Below, in pieces: positions 7,644 to 15,571 of a stretch of DNA of 38,247 bases. The stretch is from Bacteroidota bacterium (GTDB lineage Bacteria; Bacteroidota; Bacteroidia; B-17B0; Aurantibacillaceae): NCBI GenBank assembly GCA_016711805.1, contig JADJSH010000028.1:1-38247 (forward strand), given 5' to 3'. The position numbers and the translations under genes are program-made. The notes under the pieces were generated by a model, which saw only the letters and a list, made by a program, of their open reading frames with translations, ran no database searches and was not told the DNA's origin. Every line of letters begins with the position of its first letter. Position 1 is the first letter of the stretch.

Positions 7644-7983
7644 ATATAATGCACATCAATTTTACTTTTTAGCACATGAAATTAAAAACGACTGTAAAAC
7701 ACACGGGGTAGCAAATGACTACATGATTTAGCAGACAGCGTTTATTTTCTTATTGAATAACATATGCTGGTAGCTGATAGAAATTCTATTGGACTACAAA
7801 TAGGAGTGAGAGCAAAAAGAAAAAATTGAAATTAAATATTGGTTGGTAAATTCTGTGTTCAAAATTTCCTCTTTCAAACTGACAGAAACGCTCAAGCCTC
7901 CGCTTGTCCGAATTTCTCTCTATTTTCAAGAGGTGTAGCGTTGCTTCCGAACTTTGTTGAAAACTTTTGCTGCTTTACATAGG
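7644..7983 (+). other. Long 3' non-coding part of the IS element
   Basis: 340 bp with no coding frame worth reporting. Imperfect complementary words are present, for example ACACACGG at 7698-7705 and CCGTGTGT at 7986-7993, and a local pair CTCTATTTTC / GAAATTTGGAC-like region. In IS1111-type elements this position encodes the guide (bridge or seek) RNA. I see no proof of one here; the label is by position only. Confidence 0.3.
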
Positions 7984-7998
7984 AACCGTGTGTTAGGT
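7984..7998 (-). repeat. attC-like R'' half-site after the 8014-8463 gene
   Basis: The plus strand ends GTGTGTTAGGTG; GTTAGGT (7992-7998) is a perfect GTTRRRY core. It lies 16 bp past the stop of the 8014-8463 gene, where its attC should begin. The rest of that site is not next to it; the half-site at 6338-6498 is the likely remainder. Confidence 0.5.
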
Positions 7999-8013
7999 GC
8001 TGTTTAATAACAC

Positions 8014-8463
8014 TTAGTTTACTCTTCGTTTCCACATAGATATAATTTCTTTTTGAGATTTCTTGTCAATTACGTGGGTAAATTGTTTGGGATTTCGATT
8101 TGTTGTCAAGATGAGTTTATTTATTGTTTTCTTTTTAACTGAAGAGTTTTCTCCTTTAGATACTGTTTCTTCTTTTACGCTTATCGTGTCGCCATAAATA
8201 GTAGATAATATAATATGGATACTAACTACTTTTTCGGGCTGGTCTAAATATTTTACTAACTGCTTTGCAATTGGTTTTCCCTTGTCTATTAAAACAAGAA
8301 TTGTACTGTCAGTAATTGTCGCCCCAAAACACCCAATATAACCATTGTCCCAAGATTTCAATTTACTTACTAATGCATCAACGGTTTTGTCACTATTAGT
8401 TGATTGTCCATATAACCATACTGGTAAAAGTAAAATAATTGATATGTAATGTCTGATTGTCAT
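8014..8463 (-). CDS. Cassette-encoded secreted protein of unknown function
   Basis: 149 residues from ATG 8463. The N-terminus MTIRHYISIILLLPVWLYGQ is a typical signal peptide, cleaved near Gly19-Gln20. The mature part is Lys/Thr-rich and mixed alpha/beta (ATITDSTILVLIDKGKPIAKQ, VVSIHIILSTIYGDTISV), without Cys pairs or known motifs. I do not recognise it. The start is 18 bp from the R' core of the site at 8481-8660 and the stop 16 bp from the next core, a tight fit typical of a gene cassette. Confidence 0.7.
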   Translation of the reverse strand: MTIRHYISIILLLPVWLYGQSTNSDKTVDALVSKLKSWDNGYIGCFGATITDSTILVLIDKGKPIAKQLVKYLDQPEKVVSIHIILSTIYGDTISVKEETVSKGENSSVKKKTINKLILTTNRNPKQFTHVIDKKSQKEIISMWKRRVN

Positions 8464-8480
8464 TTGTCGGATTAAATTGC

Positions 8481-8660
8481 ACCTAACGGTCTCAAGCTAA
8501 ATACTCGTTTGGAGTTTGAAACTATGTCTTGCCGAAACGCGATTAACAAAGATAAATGTTTAATGGACTTTTGCAAAGCATAATAAATGTCTTTCGCGGA
8601 GCGACCGCTTTTGCAAATGCTTTGATGTCTGGCAAACTGTTTGCTTAGCGTGGGTTAGGG
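8481..8660 (-). repeat. attC-like recombination site
   Basis: The best-preserved copy: ACCTAAC (8481-8487) fits RYYYAAC exactly and GTTAGGG (8654-8660) fits GTTRRRY in six of seven places; 180 bp. End boxes pair as GCTAAATACTCGTTTGG against CAAACTGTTTGCTTAGC, with extra GGTCTC-type bases on one arm. The interior has GCCGAAACGCGATTAACAAA, ATGGACTTTTGCAAAGC and TTTCGCGGAGCGACCGCTTT, the last two able to fold together. Confidence 0.7.
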
Positions 8661-8712
8661 TTGTTGCTTGTGTCCTTATATTTAAACTCTTTCGTTTGTC
8701 TATAGTGTTCAA

Positions 8713-9111
8713 TTATAAACTCAATACGCATTTTAGGTTTAGCGATTTTCCAATTTTGAAATAGATTAGGTCAATACATAGCTTATTTGTCGCCCACATG
8801 ATTAATACAGTAACTAAAGCTAAATACATGAATTCTCCTGTCAGAAACATTTGTGTGCTTTGGATGTAAGTCATGAAGAGTAGCAATTCAATTTGTAGAA
8901 GAATAATATTTAGAATGAAACTAACAACCGCAAGTATTGTCGTAAACCTGTTTGTAAGATCATAATATAAGACTAGTGAACCTAGCGCAACGATTTTCGC
9001 AACAATATATATGCTGTCTACATATACGTTATGAAATAATAGGCAGAGACCAATTAGTATTGTCAACGCATAATGTATTTTTATATTTTTTGCTGAAAAA
9101 GTTTCTTTCAT
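8713..9111 (-). CDS. Cassette-encoded small membrane protein
   Basis: 132 residues, complete from ATG 9111. Four hydrophobic segments: about residues 14-32, 34-52, 57-82 and 93-116, so an integral membrane protein, probably of the inner membrane. No catalytic or transport motif seen and no family recognised. Flanked by attC-like sites: the start is 22 bp from one core and the stop 53 bp from the other. It has no promoter of its own that I can see. Confidence 0.7.
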   Translation of the reverse strand: MKETFSAKNIKIHYALTILIGLCLLFHNVYVDSIYIVAKIVALGSLVLYYDLTNRFTTILAVVSFILNIILLQIELLLFMTYIQSTQMFLTGEFMYLALVTVLIMWATNKLCIDLIYFKIGKSLNLKCVLSL

Positions 9112-9132
9112 AATGTTGGTCTAAGCAATTAC

Positions 9133-9305
9133 CCCTAACGGTTTCAAGCTAAATTCCCGTTTGGATTCTGAAACTTTGTCTACCGAAATGTTTGTTTAAA
9201 GATAAATGTTTAATAGACTTTTGCAAAGCGAAAATTAATTAATTGTCTACCGCTTTTGCAAAAGCCGAAGCCGAATGCCCAAATGGGATTTAGGTTGTGT
9301 TATAA
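9133..9305 (-). repeat. attC-like recombination site
   Basis: 173 bp between CCCTAAC (9133-9139) and GTTATAA (9299-9305). End boxes pair as GCTAAATTCCCGTTTGG against CCCAAATGGGATTTAGGTT. The interior shares CTACCGAAATGTTTGTTTAA, AATAGACTTTTGCAAAGCG, CTACCGCTTTTGCAAAAGCC and CCGAAGCCGAATGCCCAAAT with the other sites. Confidence 0.7.
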
Positions 9306-9334
9306 GCTTAAGCGCCATTTAGTTGATAGTACAC

Positions 9335-9925
9335 TTAGGTCAAAAAGTAAATAGCAATTGCAATAATATTTGCTGACCAAATTATTAGTAATATTTTATC
9401 AGTAAATCTATCTAGTCCGTCATTAAAAAATAATGAGATTAATGTCAAAAATAGAATAATGTAATAGTATATTGGATTTGTAAATATCCAATACTTTAAA
9501 TTCCAGTTTGATTTTGTAAAGTAAATAGGTTTATGAAATATATTTCTTTCAATTATGAGAGTGTCGCCAATATTGAAACTTGGAGGATATTTGTCGCCAA
9601 ACTCAGAAACATAACTCTTGAAATTGGTTTCTATTGTCAGAGTTGTCACTCTGTAAGAACCACGTCTAGTTGTCCTTGTATAACTCTCAATATTTTTGTT
9701 TAATACAGTTTCTTCTCTTAAGCTACCAGATTTGTCGTGCAGAAATAGGACAACAAAAAACAATATAATATAAATTAGTCTGCCTGCCCAGATGGAAACA
9801 AAAAACAAACTTTTTCTATATTTCTTGTTGTATAACCTGCGACGTCTTTTGTCGAGTACTTGACTTTGCTCAAGTTGTTTGAGTAGTAATAGTCTTTCTG
9901 AATTCGATGGTCTCGGACGTCTCAT
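9335..9925 (-). CDS. Cassette-encoded membrane protein, DUF3592-like layout
   Basis: 196 residues from ATG 9925. A basic, Arg/Lys-rich N-terminus (RRRRLYNKKYRK) is followed by a membrane segment at about 48-64, then a ~75-residue beta-rich loop (YRVTTLTIETNFKSYVSEFG, FNIGDTLIIERN), then two membrane segments at about 145-165 and 173-195. One helix, an extracytoplasmic beta domain and C-terminal helices resemble DUF3592 proteins, but this is a guess from layout. It is the first cassette of the array on the clpC side; its start lies about 31 bp from the last core-like site. Confidence 0.65.
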   Translation of the reverse strand: MRRPRPSNSERLLLLKQLEQSQVLDKRRRRLYNKKYRKSLFFVSIWAGRLIYIILFFVVLFLHDKSGSLREETVLNKNIESYTRTTRRGSYRVTTLTIETNFKSYVSEFGDKYPPSFNIGDTLIIERNIFHKPIYFTKSNWNLKYWIFTNPIYYYIILFLTLISLFFNDGLDRFTDKILLIIWSANIIAIAIYFLT

Positions 9926-10063
9926 TTATTGTTTTTGTGTCGCTGCGCTTATTGCTTATAACTAGCTTATATGCTTAATTTTTTCGTACATATATAACCG
10001 TATACGGGAAATATGTTTAGTTTTTCTGAGCTTAGCTATTTATCAAATTTACTCAATTTTCCA

Positions 10064-10094
10064 CAAAAAAAGCCCTCTCTTTCGAAAGGGCTCT
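10064..10094 (-). terminator. Rho-independent terminator of clpC
   Basis: On the minus strand, AAGAGCCCTTTC and GAGAGGGCT form a stem followed by a run of seven T, just past the clpC stop at 10100. It separates clpC from the cassette array. Confidence 0.8.
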
Positions 10095-10099
10095 TTATC

Positions 10100-12634
10100 T
10101 TAACTATCTTCTTTTTTCTTTTTACCTTTTGGTTTAATTGTCTTAACTGTGATTTCTTTTTTCTCAGTATCATAGTCAATTTCAATTTGATCACCTTCCG
10201 ATAAATTGCTTTGGATAATTTCCTCTGCCATTGGATCCTCTAAATACTTTTGGATGGCGCGTTTTAAAGGACGAGCACCATATTGTGCATCATAACCTTT
10301 ATCCACAATAAAGTCTTTAGCAGCTTCGGTAATTTTGATGGTATAACCCAAGTTGTTTACACGTCCAAATAATCCGTTTAATTCAATATCAATAATTTTA
10401 TGAATGTTTTCTTTATCTAAAGAGTTAAACATCACCACATCATCAATACGATTTAAGAACTCAGGAGCAAAGGCTTTTTTCAATGCATTTTCAACAACAC
10501 CTTTATTATTCTCCGCTTCGCTTTCTTGTCTTGTTTGTGTTCCAAAACCTACACCTTGTCCAAATTCTTTCAATTGGCGTGCACCAATATTAGAAGTCAT
10601 GATGATAATCGTGTTTTTGAAATCAATCTTACGACCTAAACTGTCTGTCAATTGTCCGTCATCTAATACTTGTAATAACATATTAAATACATCTGGATGC
10701 GCTTTTTCAATTTCATCTAATAACACAACAGAGTAGGGACGACGACGAACTTTCTCTGTTAACTGTCCACCTTCTTCATAACCAACATATCCCGGAGGCG
10801 CTCCAATTAAACGAGTCACGGCAAATTTCTCCATGTACTCACTCATATCAATTCTAATCAACGCATCATCATTATCAAATAAATGTTTCGCTAAAATTTT
10901 GGCTAATTGTGTTTTACCAACACCTGTAGGCCCTAAGAAGATGAATGAACCAATTGGTTTGTTAGGATCTTTTAATCCAGCACGGTTACGTTGAATGGCT
11001 TTTACCACTTTTTTCAAAGCTTCATCTTGTCCAATTACTTTACCTTGTAATTGTTCTACCATTTTCACTAATTTCTCTCCTTCGTTTTGAGAAATACGTT
11101 GTACTGGCACTCCACTCATCATCGAAACAACTTCCGCAACGTTATCTTCTGTAACAGTTACACGGTTCATTTTTGTTTCTTCTTCCCATGCTTTTTTAGC
11201 AGCATCTAATTGCGCTTGTAACTGTTTTTCAGTATCGCGTAATTTAGCAGCCTCTTCATATTTTTGAGAACGAACCACTTGATTTTTTAGTTCTTTAATG
11301 TCCTCCATTTTTTTCTCTAACTCCAATACATTTTCAGGTACCGTAATGTTAGTAATATGAACACGAGATCCAGCCTCATCTAAAGCATCAATGGCTTTAT
11401 CTGGTAAATGTCTGTCGGTTAAATAACGAGCAGTTAATGTTACACAAGCTTTAATAGCTTCTGGCGTGTAAGTTACATTATGATGATCTTCGTATTTAGA
11501 TTTAATGTTTGATAAAATTTGTAACGATTCATCCTGGGTTGCAGGTTCAATAATTACTTTTTGGAAACGACGCTCTAAAGCTCCATCTTTTTCAATATGC
11601 TGACGGAATTCATCTAAAGTTGTTGCACCAATACATTGTATCTCACCACGAGCTAAAGCTGGTTTAAACATGTTGCTGGCATCCATGCTTCCGCTTGCAC
11701 CACCTGCACCAATGATGGTATGAATTTCGTCAATAAATAAAATCACATCCGGATTTTTTTCTAACTCATTCATTACCGCTTTCATTCTCTCTTCAAACTG
11801 TCCACGGTATTTTGTACCAGCAACCAAAGAAGCTAGATCTAAAGTTACAACGCGTTTACCAAATAACACACGGCTCACTTTGCGTTGCACGATGCGTAAT
11901 GCTAAACCTTCAGCAACTGCCGATTTACCCACACCTGGCTCACCAATTAAAATTGGATTGTTCTTTTTACGACGAGATAAAATTTGAGACACACGCTCAA
12001 TTTCTTTTTCACGACCTACAACCGGATCTAATTTTCCGTCTTCAGCCATTTTAGTTAAGTCTCTACCAAAGTTATCTAAAACAGGTGTTTTAGATTTTGA
12101 TTCGCCTGGTTTTTTTGCTGCACCAGAACCGCTTGATCCAAATGATTCTTCATTTTCATCATCATCGCCAGCGGTTGAATTTTCAATTTTGTGTGGGTTT
12201 TCCATATAACCTTCTAGTTCCATTTTTACTGCGTTATAGTCTACGCCATATTTTCCTAAAGTTTTTGAAACCACGTTATCATTATCTTTTAATATACACA
12301 TCAACAAATGTTCAGTCCCAATTTGCGGAGCTTTAAAAACCTTTGCTTCAAGGTAAGTTAATTTTAATGTTTTTTCGGCTTGCTTCACTAAAGGAATATT
12401 AGCTAAGTTGTTTACTTTTCTTAAAGATACAGGTAAGCTTTGTTCAATTTGCTTTCTGAAATCTTGAATATTGATTGCAAGGTTTTTTAATAATTTAATA
12501 CCAACTCCTTCGCCATCGCGAATCATGCCAAGCATCAAATGTTCAATCCCAATGTAATCGTGCCCTAGTCTTAAGGCTTCTTCTCGGCTAAACGTTATCA
12601 CGTCTTTTACGCGCTGTGAAAATTTTGCTTCCAT
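10100..12634 (-). CDS. clpC: ClpC-type AAA+ ATPase, chaperone subunit of Clp protease
   Basis: 844 residues. Two Clp N-terminal repeats (about 5-145), an acidic Gly/Ser linker (about 150-180), first AAA+ domain with Walker A GEPGVGKS and Walker B LFIDEIHTIIGAGG, a UVR-type coiled middle region (EAAKLRDTEKQLQAQL), second AAA+ domain with GPTGVGKT and VVLLDEIEKAHP, a VGF loop (GQGVGFGTQ) expected to dock ClpP, and a C-terminal small domain with YGARPLKRAIQ. It unfolds cytosolic proteins with ATP and feeds ClpP. The UVR region and single long linker favour ClpC over ClpA or ClpB. Divergent from gyrA across 320 bp. Lys-rich tail (KPKGKKKKEDS). Confidence 0.96.
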   Translation of the reverse strand: MEAKFSQRVKDVITFSREEALRLGHDYIGIEHLMLGMIRDGEGVGIKLLKNLAINIQDFRKQIEQSLPVSLRKVNNLANIPLVKQAEKTLKLTYLEAKVFKAPQIGTEHLLMCILKDNDNVVSKTLGKYGVDYNAVKMELEGYMENPHKIENSTAGDDDENEESFGSSGSGAAKKPGESKSKTPVLDNFGRDLTKMAEDGKLDPVVGREKEIERVSQILSRRKKNNPILIGEPGVGKSAVAEGLALRIVQRKVSRVLFGKRVVTLDLASLVAGTKYRGQFEERMKAVMNELEKNPDVILFIDEIHTIIGAGGASGSMDASNMFKPALARGEIQCIGATTLDEFRQHIEKDGALERRFQKVIIEPATQDESLQILSNIKSKYEDHHNVTYTPEAIKACVTLTARYLTDRHLPDKAIDALDEAGSRVHITNITVPENVLELEKKMEDIKELKNQVVRSQKYEEAAKLRDTEKQLQAQLDAAKKAWEEETKMNRVTVTEDNVAEVVSMMSGVPVQRISQNEGEKLVKMVEQLQGKVIGQDEALKKVVKAIQRNRAGLKDPNKPIGSFIFLGPTGVGKTQLAKILAKHLFDNDDALIRIDMSEYMEKFAVTRLIGAPPGYVGYEEGGQLTEKVRRRPYSVVLLDEIEKAHPDVFNMLLQVLDDGQLTDSLGRKIDFKNTIIIMTSNIGARQLKEFGQGVGFGTQTRQESEAENNKGVVENALKKAFAPEFLNRIDDVVMFNSLDKENIHKIIDIELNGLFGRVNNLGYTIKITEAAKDFIVDKGYDAQYGARPLKRAIQKYLEDPMAEEIIQSNLSEGDQIEIDYDTEKKEITVKTIKPKGKKKKEDS

Positions 12635-12954
12635 AAATTTATAGTTCTTTGTTGGTTATAAACATAATTAATGCCACAATCAAAAGTAACCGATAATGGC
12701 AGTTTTGTGTGTTTTTGACGGTCTTTTTTTTAACATTGAAAGTGTTAATAACTATACAACTAAAATACCCATTTAATACCTATTTTCAAAGCCTATTAAA
12801 TATTTTTTAGTAGGAAAATTCGAGTCATTTAAGATGTAAATTTTACTGACAAATTTTCTTGTTTGAGGAAATGTTTAGTTAGAGTTTATACGGTTACAAA
12901 AACGAATAGTTGCTTAAATAGAGTTATAAAATTTAATTAATAAAGAAAAAGAAT
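12635..12954. promoter_or_regulatory. Divergent intergenic region between clpC and gyrA
   Basis: 320 bp without a gene; it must hold promoters for both genes. No full TTTG-N19-TAnnTTTG match was found in either direction. Toward clpC, TTTTGATTG and TAATTATGTTTAT lie in plausible but imperfect positions near 12650-12690. Before gyrA there is only an A-rich stretch (AATAAAGAAAAAGAAT) next to the ATG. No CIRCE-like or other operator palindrome was seen. Confidence 0.4.
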
Positions 12955-15516
12955 ATGAGCGGAGAGAAAATTATCCCAATTAACATTGAAGAGGAAATGA
13001 AAACAGCTTACATCGATTATTCGATGTCGGTTATTGTATCGCGTGCATTACCTGATGTAAGAGATGGTTTAAAGCCTGTGCATCGTCGTGTATTATACGG
13101 GATGTTGGATTTAGGTGTGATGCACAATCGTCCGTATAAAAAATCGGCTCGTATTGTTGGAGAGGTTTTAGGAAAGTACCATCCACATGGTGATACTTCG
13201 GTTTATGATACGATGGTGCGTATGGCTCAAGAGTGGAGTTTACGTTACATGTTAGTTGACGGACAAGGAAATTATGGTTCTGTAGATGGTGATCCACCAG
13301 CAGCGATGCGTTATACGGAAGCGCGTATGCGTAAAATTACCGAAGAAATGATTGCTGATATCGAAAAAGATACAGTTGATTTTCGTCCAAACTTTGATGA
13401 CTCGTTAACGGAGCCTACGGTAATGCCAACTCGTATTCCTACGTTATTAATGAATGGTGCTTCGGGTATTGCAGTTGGTATGGCAACAAATATGGCACCT
13501 CACAACTTAACAGAGGTGATTAATGGTATTTTAGCATACATCGATGATAATAATATCGACATCGATGGTTTAATGAAACATATTAAAGCGCCTGATTTTC
13601 CTACAGGTGGAACTATTTATGGTTACGAAGGTGTTAAAGATGCTTTTCATACAGGCCGTGGACGTGTGATGATGCGTGCCAAAGCAAGTATTGAACCCGT
13701 AAATAACCGTGAGCGTATTATCGTTACCGAAATTCCTTATCAAATTAATAAGGCGGAAATGATTAAACGTCAGTGGGAATTATGTAACGAGAAAAAAATT
13801 GAAGGTATCACTGAAATTCGCGACGAGAGTAACCGTGAAGGGATGCGTATTGTTTATGAATTAAGAAGTGATGCGATTTCTAATGTAGTGTTAAATAATT
13901 TATATAAATACTCTGCGTTACAAACTTCATTTTCAATCAATAACGTTGTATTAGTAAAAGGTCGTCCAGAGATGTTGAATCTAAAAGATATGATTCATCA
14001 TTTTGTGGAGCACCGTCATGAGGTAATTGTTCGCCGTACGAAGTTTGATTTAATGCAAGCCGAAAAACGTGCACACATTTTAGAAGGATTATTAATTGCT
14101 CAAAAAAATATTGAAGAGGTAATTAAAATTATTCGTGAAAGCGAAAGTCCTGATGCTGCGAAAGATGAATTAATCACTCGTTTCTCTTTATCTGAAATTC
14201 AAGCACGAGCTATTTTAGATATGCGTTTAAGAACATTAACTGGACTAGAGGTTGATAAATTAAATGCTGAGTACGATGAATTAATGAAGAGCATTGCTTA
14301 CTTCAAAGAAATTTTAGGTGATGAAACATTACGTTACAAAATCATCAGAGAAGAGTTAGTGGAGATTGGCGAAAAATACGGAGATGAACGTCGTACGGAT
14401 ATTGTTTACGCTGGCGATGATTTGAAAATTGAAGATATGATTGCTGATGAAGATGTAGTGATTACTATTTCTCATTTAGGTTACATGAAACGTACTAACC
14501 TTGCTGAATACCGCGCTCAAAACCGTGGAGGAAGAGGAAGTAAAGGAACAGCAACACGTGATGAGGATTTTGTAGAACACATGTTTATTGCATCAACACA
14601 TAATTACATCTTGTTGTTTAGCGAAAAAGGACAGTGCTACTGGATACGCGCTTACGAAGTGCCAGAAGGCGCTAAAAATAGTAAAGGACGTGCTATTCAA
14701 AATTTAATTAGTATTGCACCTGATGATAAAATTAAAGCATTCATCAATATTAAAAATTTACAAGACGAAGAGTATATCCAAAATAACTTCATCATATTAT
14801 GTACTAAAGATGGTATCATCAAAAAAACATCTGTAGAAGCATATTCTCGTCCACGTGCAAATGGTATTAATGCGATCACGATTCGTGAAGGAGATGTTTT
14901 ACTTGAAGCAGCTTTAACTAATGGCAACAACGAAATTATGATTGCTACTAAATTAGGTAAGGTTTGTCGTTTCCCTGAGGCAAAAGTTCGTCCAATGGGT
15001 CGTAATGCATCTGGTGTAATTGGTATTGATTTAAATGATGATGAAGGCGGAAATAATGAAGTAGTTGGTATGATTTGCATTGATGATATGCAAGCTAACG
15101 TATTAGTTGTTTCTGAAAAAGGATATGGTAAGCGTTCGGATATTGAAGAATACCGTATTACTAACCGTGGTGGTAAAGGTGTTAAAACCATTAACATTAC
15201 TGAGAAAACAGGAAACTTAGTTGGTATTAAATCGGTGACTGACGCAAACGACTTAATGATTATTACGAAAAACGGTATAGCTATTCGTATGGCCGTATCT
15301 GACTTAAGAGTTATGGGTCGTGCAACACAAGGTGTACGTTTAATTAACATACAAGATAGCGATAGCATTGCGGCTGTAACTAAAGTAGATCATGAAGAGG
15401 AAGTAGAGGCAACGGTTGATGGAGAAACAACTCCAGAAGTACCAACAGGTGATACTACTCCAACGGATAATGCAACTGAAGAGCCAAATACTACACCAAC
15501 GGACGATATCGTTTAA
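12955..15516 (+). CDS. gyrA: DNA gyrase subunit A
   Basis: 853 residues. The N-terminal breakage-reunion domain has the catalytic tyrosine Tyr120 in AAMRYTEARM and the quinolone region HPHGDTSVYD (Thr81, Ser82, Asp85 where E. coli has Ser83, Ala84, Asp87). The C-terminal beta-pinwheel has a GyrA-box, QNRGGRGSKG, which marks gyrase and not topoisomerase IV. With GyrB it introduces negative supercoils. The last ~45 residues are an acidic Thr/Pro/Glu-rich tail (ETTPEVPTGDTTPTD). The Thr-Ser pair in the quinolone region may be natural for the group and cannot be called resistance. The M16 gene follows after 55 bp. Confidence 0.97.
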   Translation: MSGEKIIPINIEEEMKTAYIDYSMSVIVSRALPDVRDGLKPVHRRVLYGMLDLGVMHNRPYKKSARIVGEVLGKYHPHGDTSVYDTMVRMAQEWSLRYMLVDGQGNYGSVDGDPPAAMRYTEARMRKITEEMIADIEKDTVDFRPNFDDSLTEPTVMPTRIPTLLMNGASGIAVGMATNMAPHNLTEVINGILAYIDDNNIDIDGLMKHIKAPDFPTGGTIYGYEGVKDAFHTGRGRVMMRAKASIEPVNNRERIIVTEIPYQINKAEMIKRQWELCNEKKIEGITEIRDESNREGMRIVYELRSDAISNVVLNNLYKYSALQTSFSINNVVLVKGRPEMLNLKDMIHHFVEHRHEVIVRRTKFDLMQAEKRAHILEGLLIAQKNIEEVIKIIRESESPDAAKDELITRFSLSEIQARAILDMRLRTLTGLEVDKLNAEYDELMKSIAYFKEILGDETLRYKIIREELVEIGEKYGDERRTDIVYAGDDLKIEDMIADEDVVITISHLGYMKRTNLAEYRAQNRGGRGSKGTATRDEDFVEHMFIASTHNYILLFSEKGQCYWIRAYEVPEGAKNSKGRAIQNLISIAPDDKIKAFINIKNLQDEEYIQNNFIILCTKDGIIKKTSVEAYSRPRANGINAITIREGDVLLEAALTNGNNEIMIATKLGKVCRFPEAKVRPMGRNASGVIGIDLNDDEGGNNEVVGMICIDDMQANVLVVSEKGYGKRSDIEEYRITNRGGKGVKTINITEKTGNLVGIKSVTDANDLMIITKNGIAIRMAVSDLRVMGRATQGVRLINIQDSDSIAAVTKVDHEEEVEATVDGETTPEVPTGDTTPTDNATEEPNTTPTDDIV

Positions 15517-15547
15517 TGGACGGACAAAAAATCAAACACTAAACCAC

Positions 15548-15555
15548 TATATTTG
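15548..15555 (+). promoter_or_regulatory. Putative -7 promoter element of the M16 peptidase gene
   Basis: TATATTTG matches TAnnTTTG and lies 16 bp before the ATG at 15572. The expected TTTG 19 bp upstream is absent (CAAA there), so it is a partial match only. Confidence 0.4.
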
Positions 15556-15571
15556 AACAAATAATTTAAAC

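Larger units (their letters stand above)
6499..7983 (+). mobile_element. IS110/IS1111-family insertion sequence inside an attC-like site (ends approximate)
   Basis: The borders are set only by where attC-like sequence stops (after 6498) and resumes (before 7984), giving about 1.48 kb, a usual size for the family. No terminal inverted repeats were seen, as expected for IS110 types. It is on the opposite strand to all cassette genes. The transposase leaves about 90 bp on its 5' side and about 340 bp on its 3' side; a long 3' non-coding part is typical of the IS1111 branch. Members of that branch that target attC sites are known, so the location fits. Confidence 0.55.
3292..9962 (-). other. Integrase-less gene-cassette array (CALIN-like)
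   Basis: Seven unknown genes, all on the minus strand, lie between repeats that begin and end in integron-type core sites and share internal words. The genes start 10-35 bp from one site and stop 0-55 bp from the next. Boundaries run from GTTAGTA at 3292 to a lone TTATAAC core at 9956-9962. No integrase gene or clear attI is present; clpC and its terminator lie directly beyond. The only upstream promoter-like word is a minus-strand TAAATTTG (10044-10051), without a proper -33 partner. Type is inferred from repeat structure. Confidence 0.6.

Noticed and set aside
4040..9305. Intergenic repeats as simple REP elements or terminators
   Set aside because: They are 160-180 bp, begin and end in the same core types, and are always placed at gene ends in one orientation; no T runs follow.
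9926..12634. A hidden integron integrase next to the array
   Set aside because: The whole stretch is clpC and its terminator; no tyrosine-recombinase motif is seen in any frame.
13188..13215. Quinolone-resistance change in GyrA (Thr81-Ser82 for Ser83-Ala84)
   Set aside because: Natural variation between phyla is likely and no close reference is at hand.
14697..15368. Minus-strand open frame of 223 codons inside gyrA
   Set aside because: Fully antisense to conserved gyrA sequence; a codon-use shadow.
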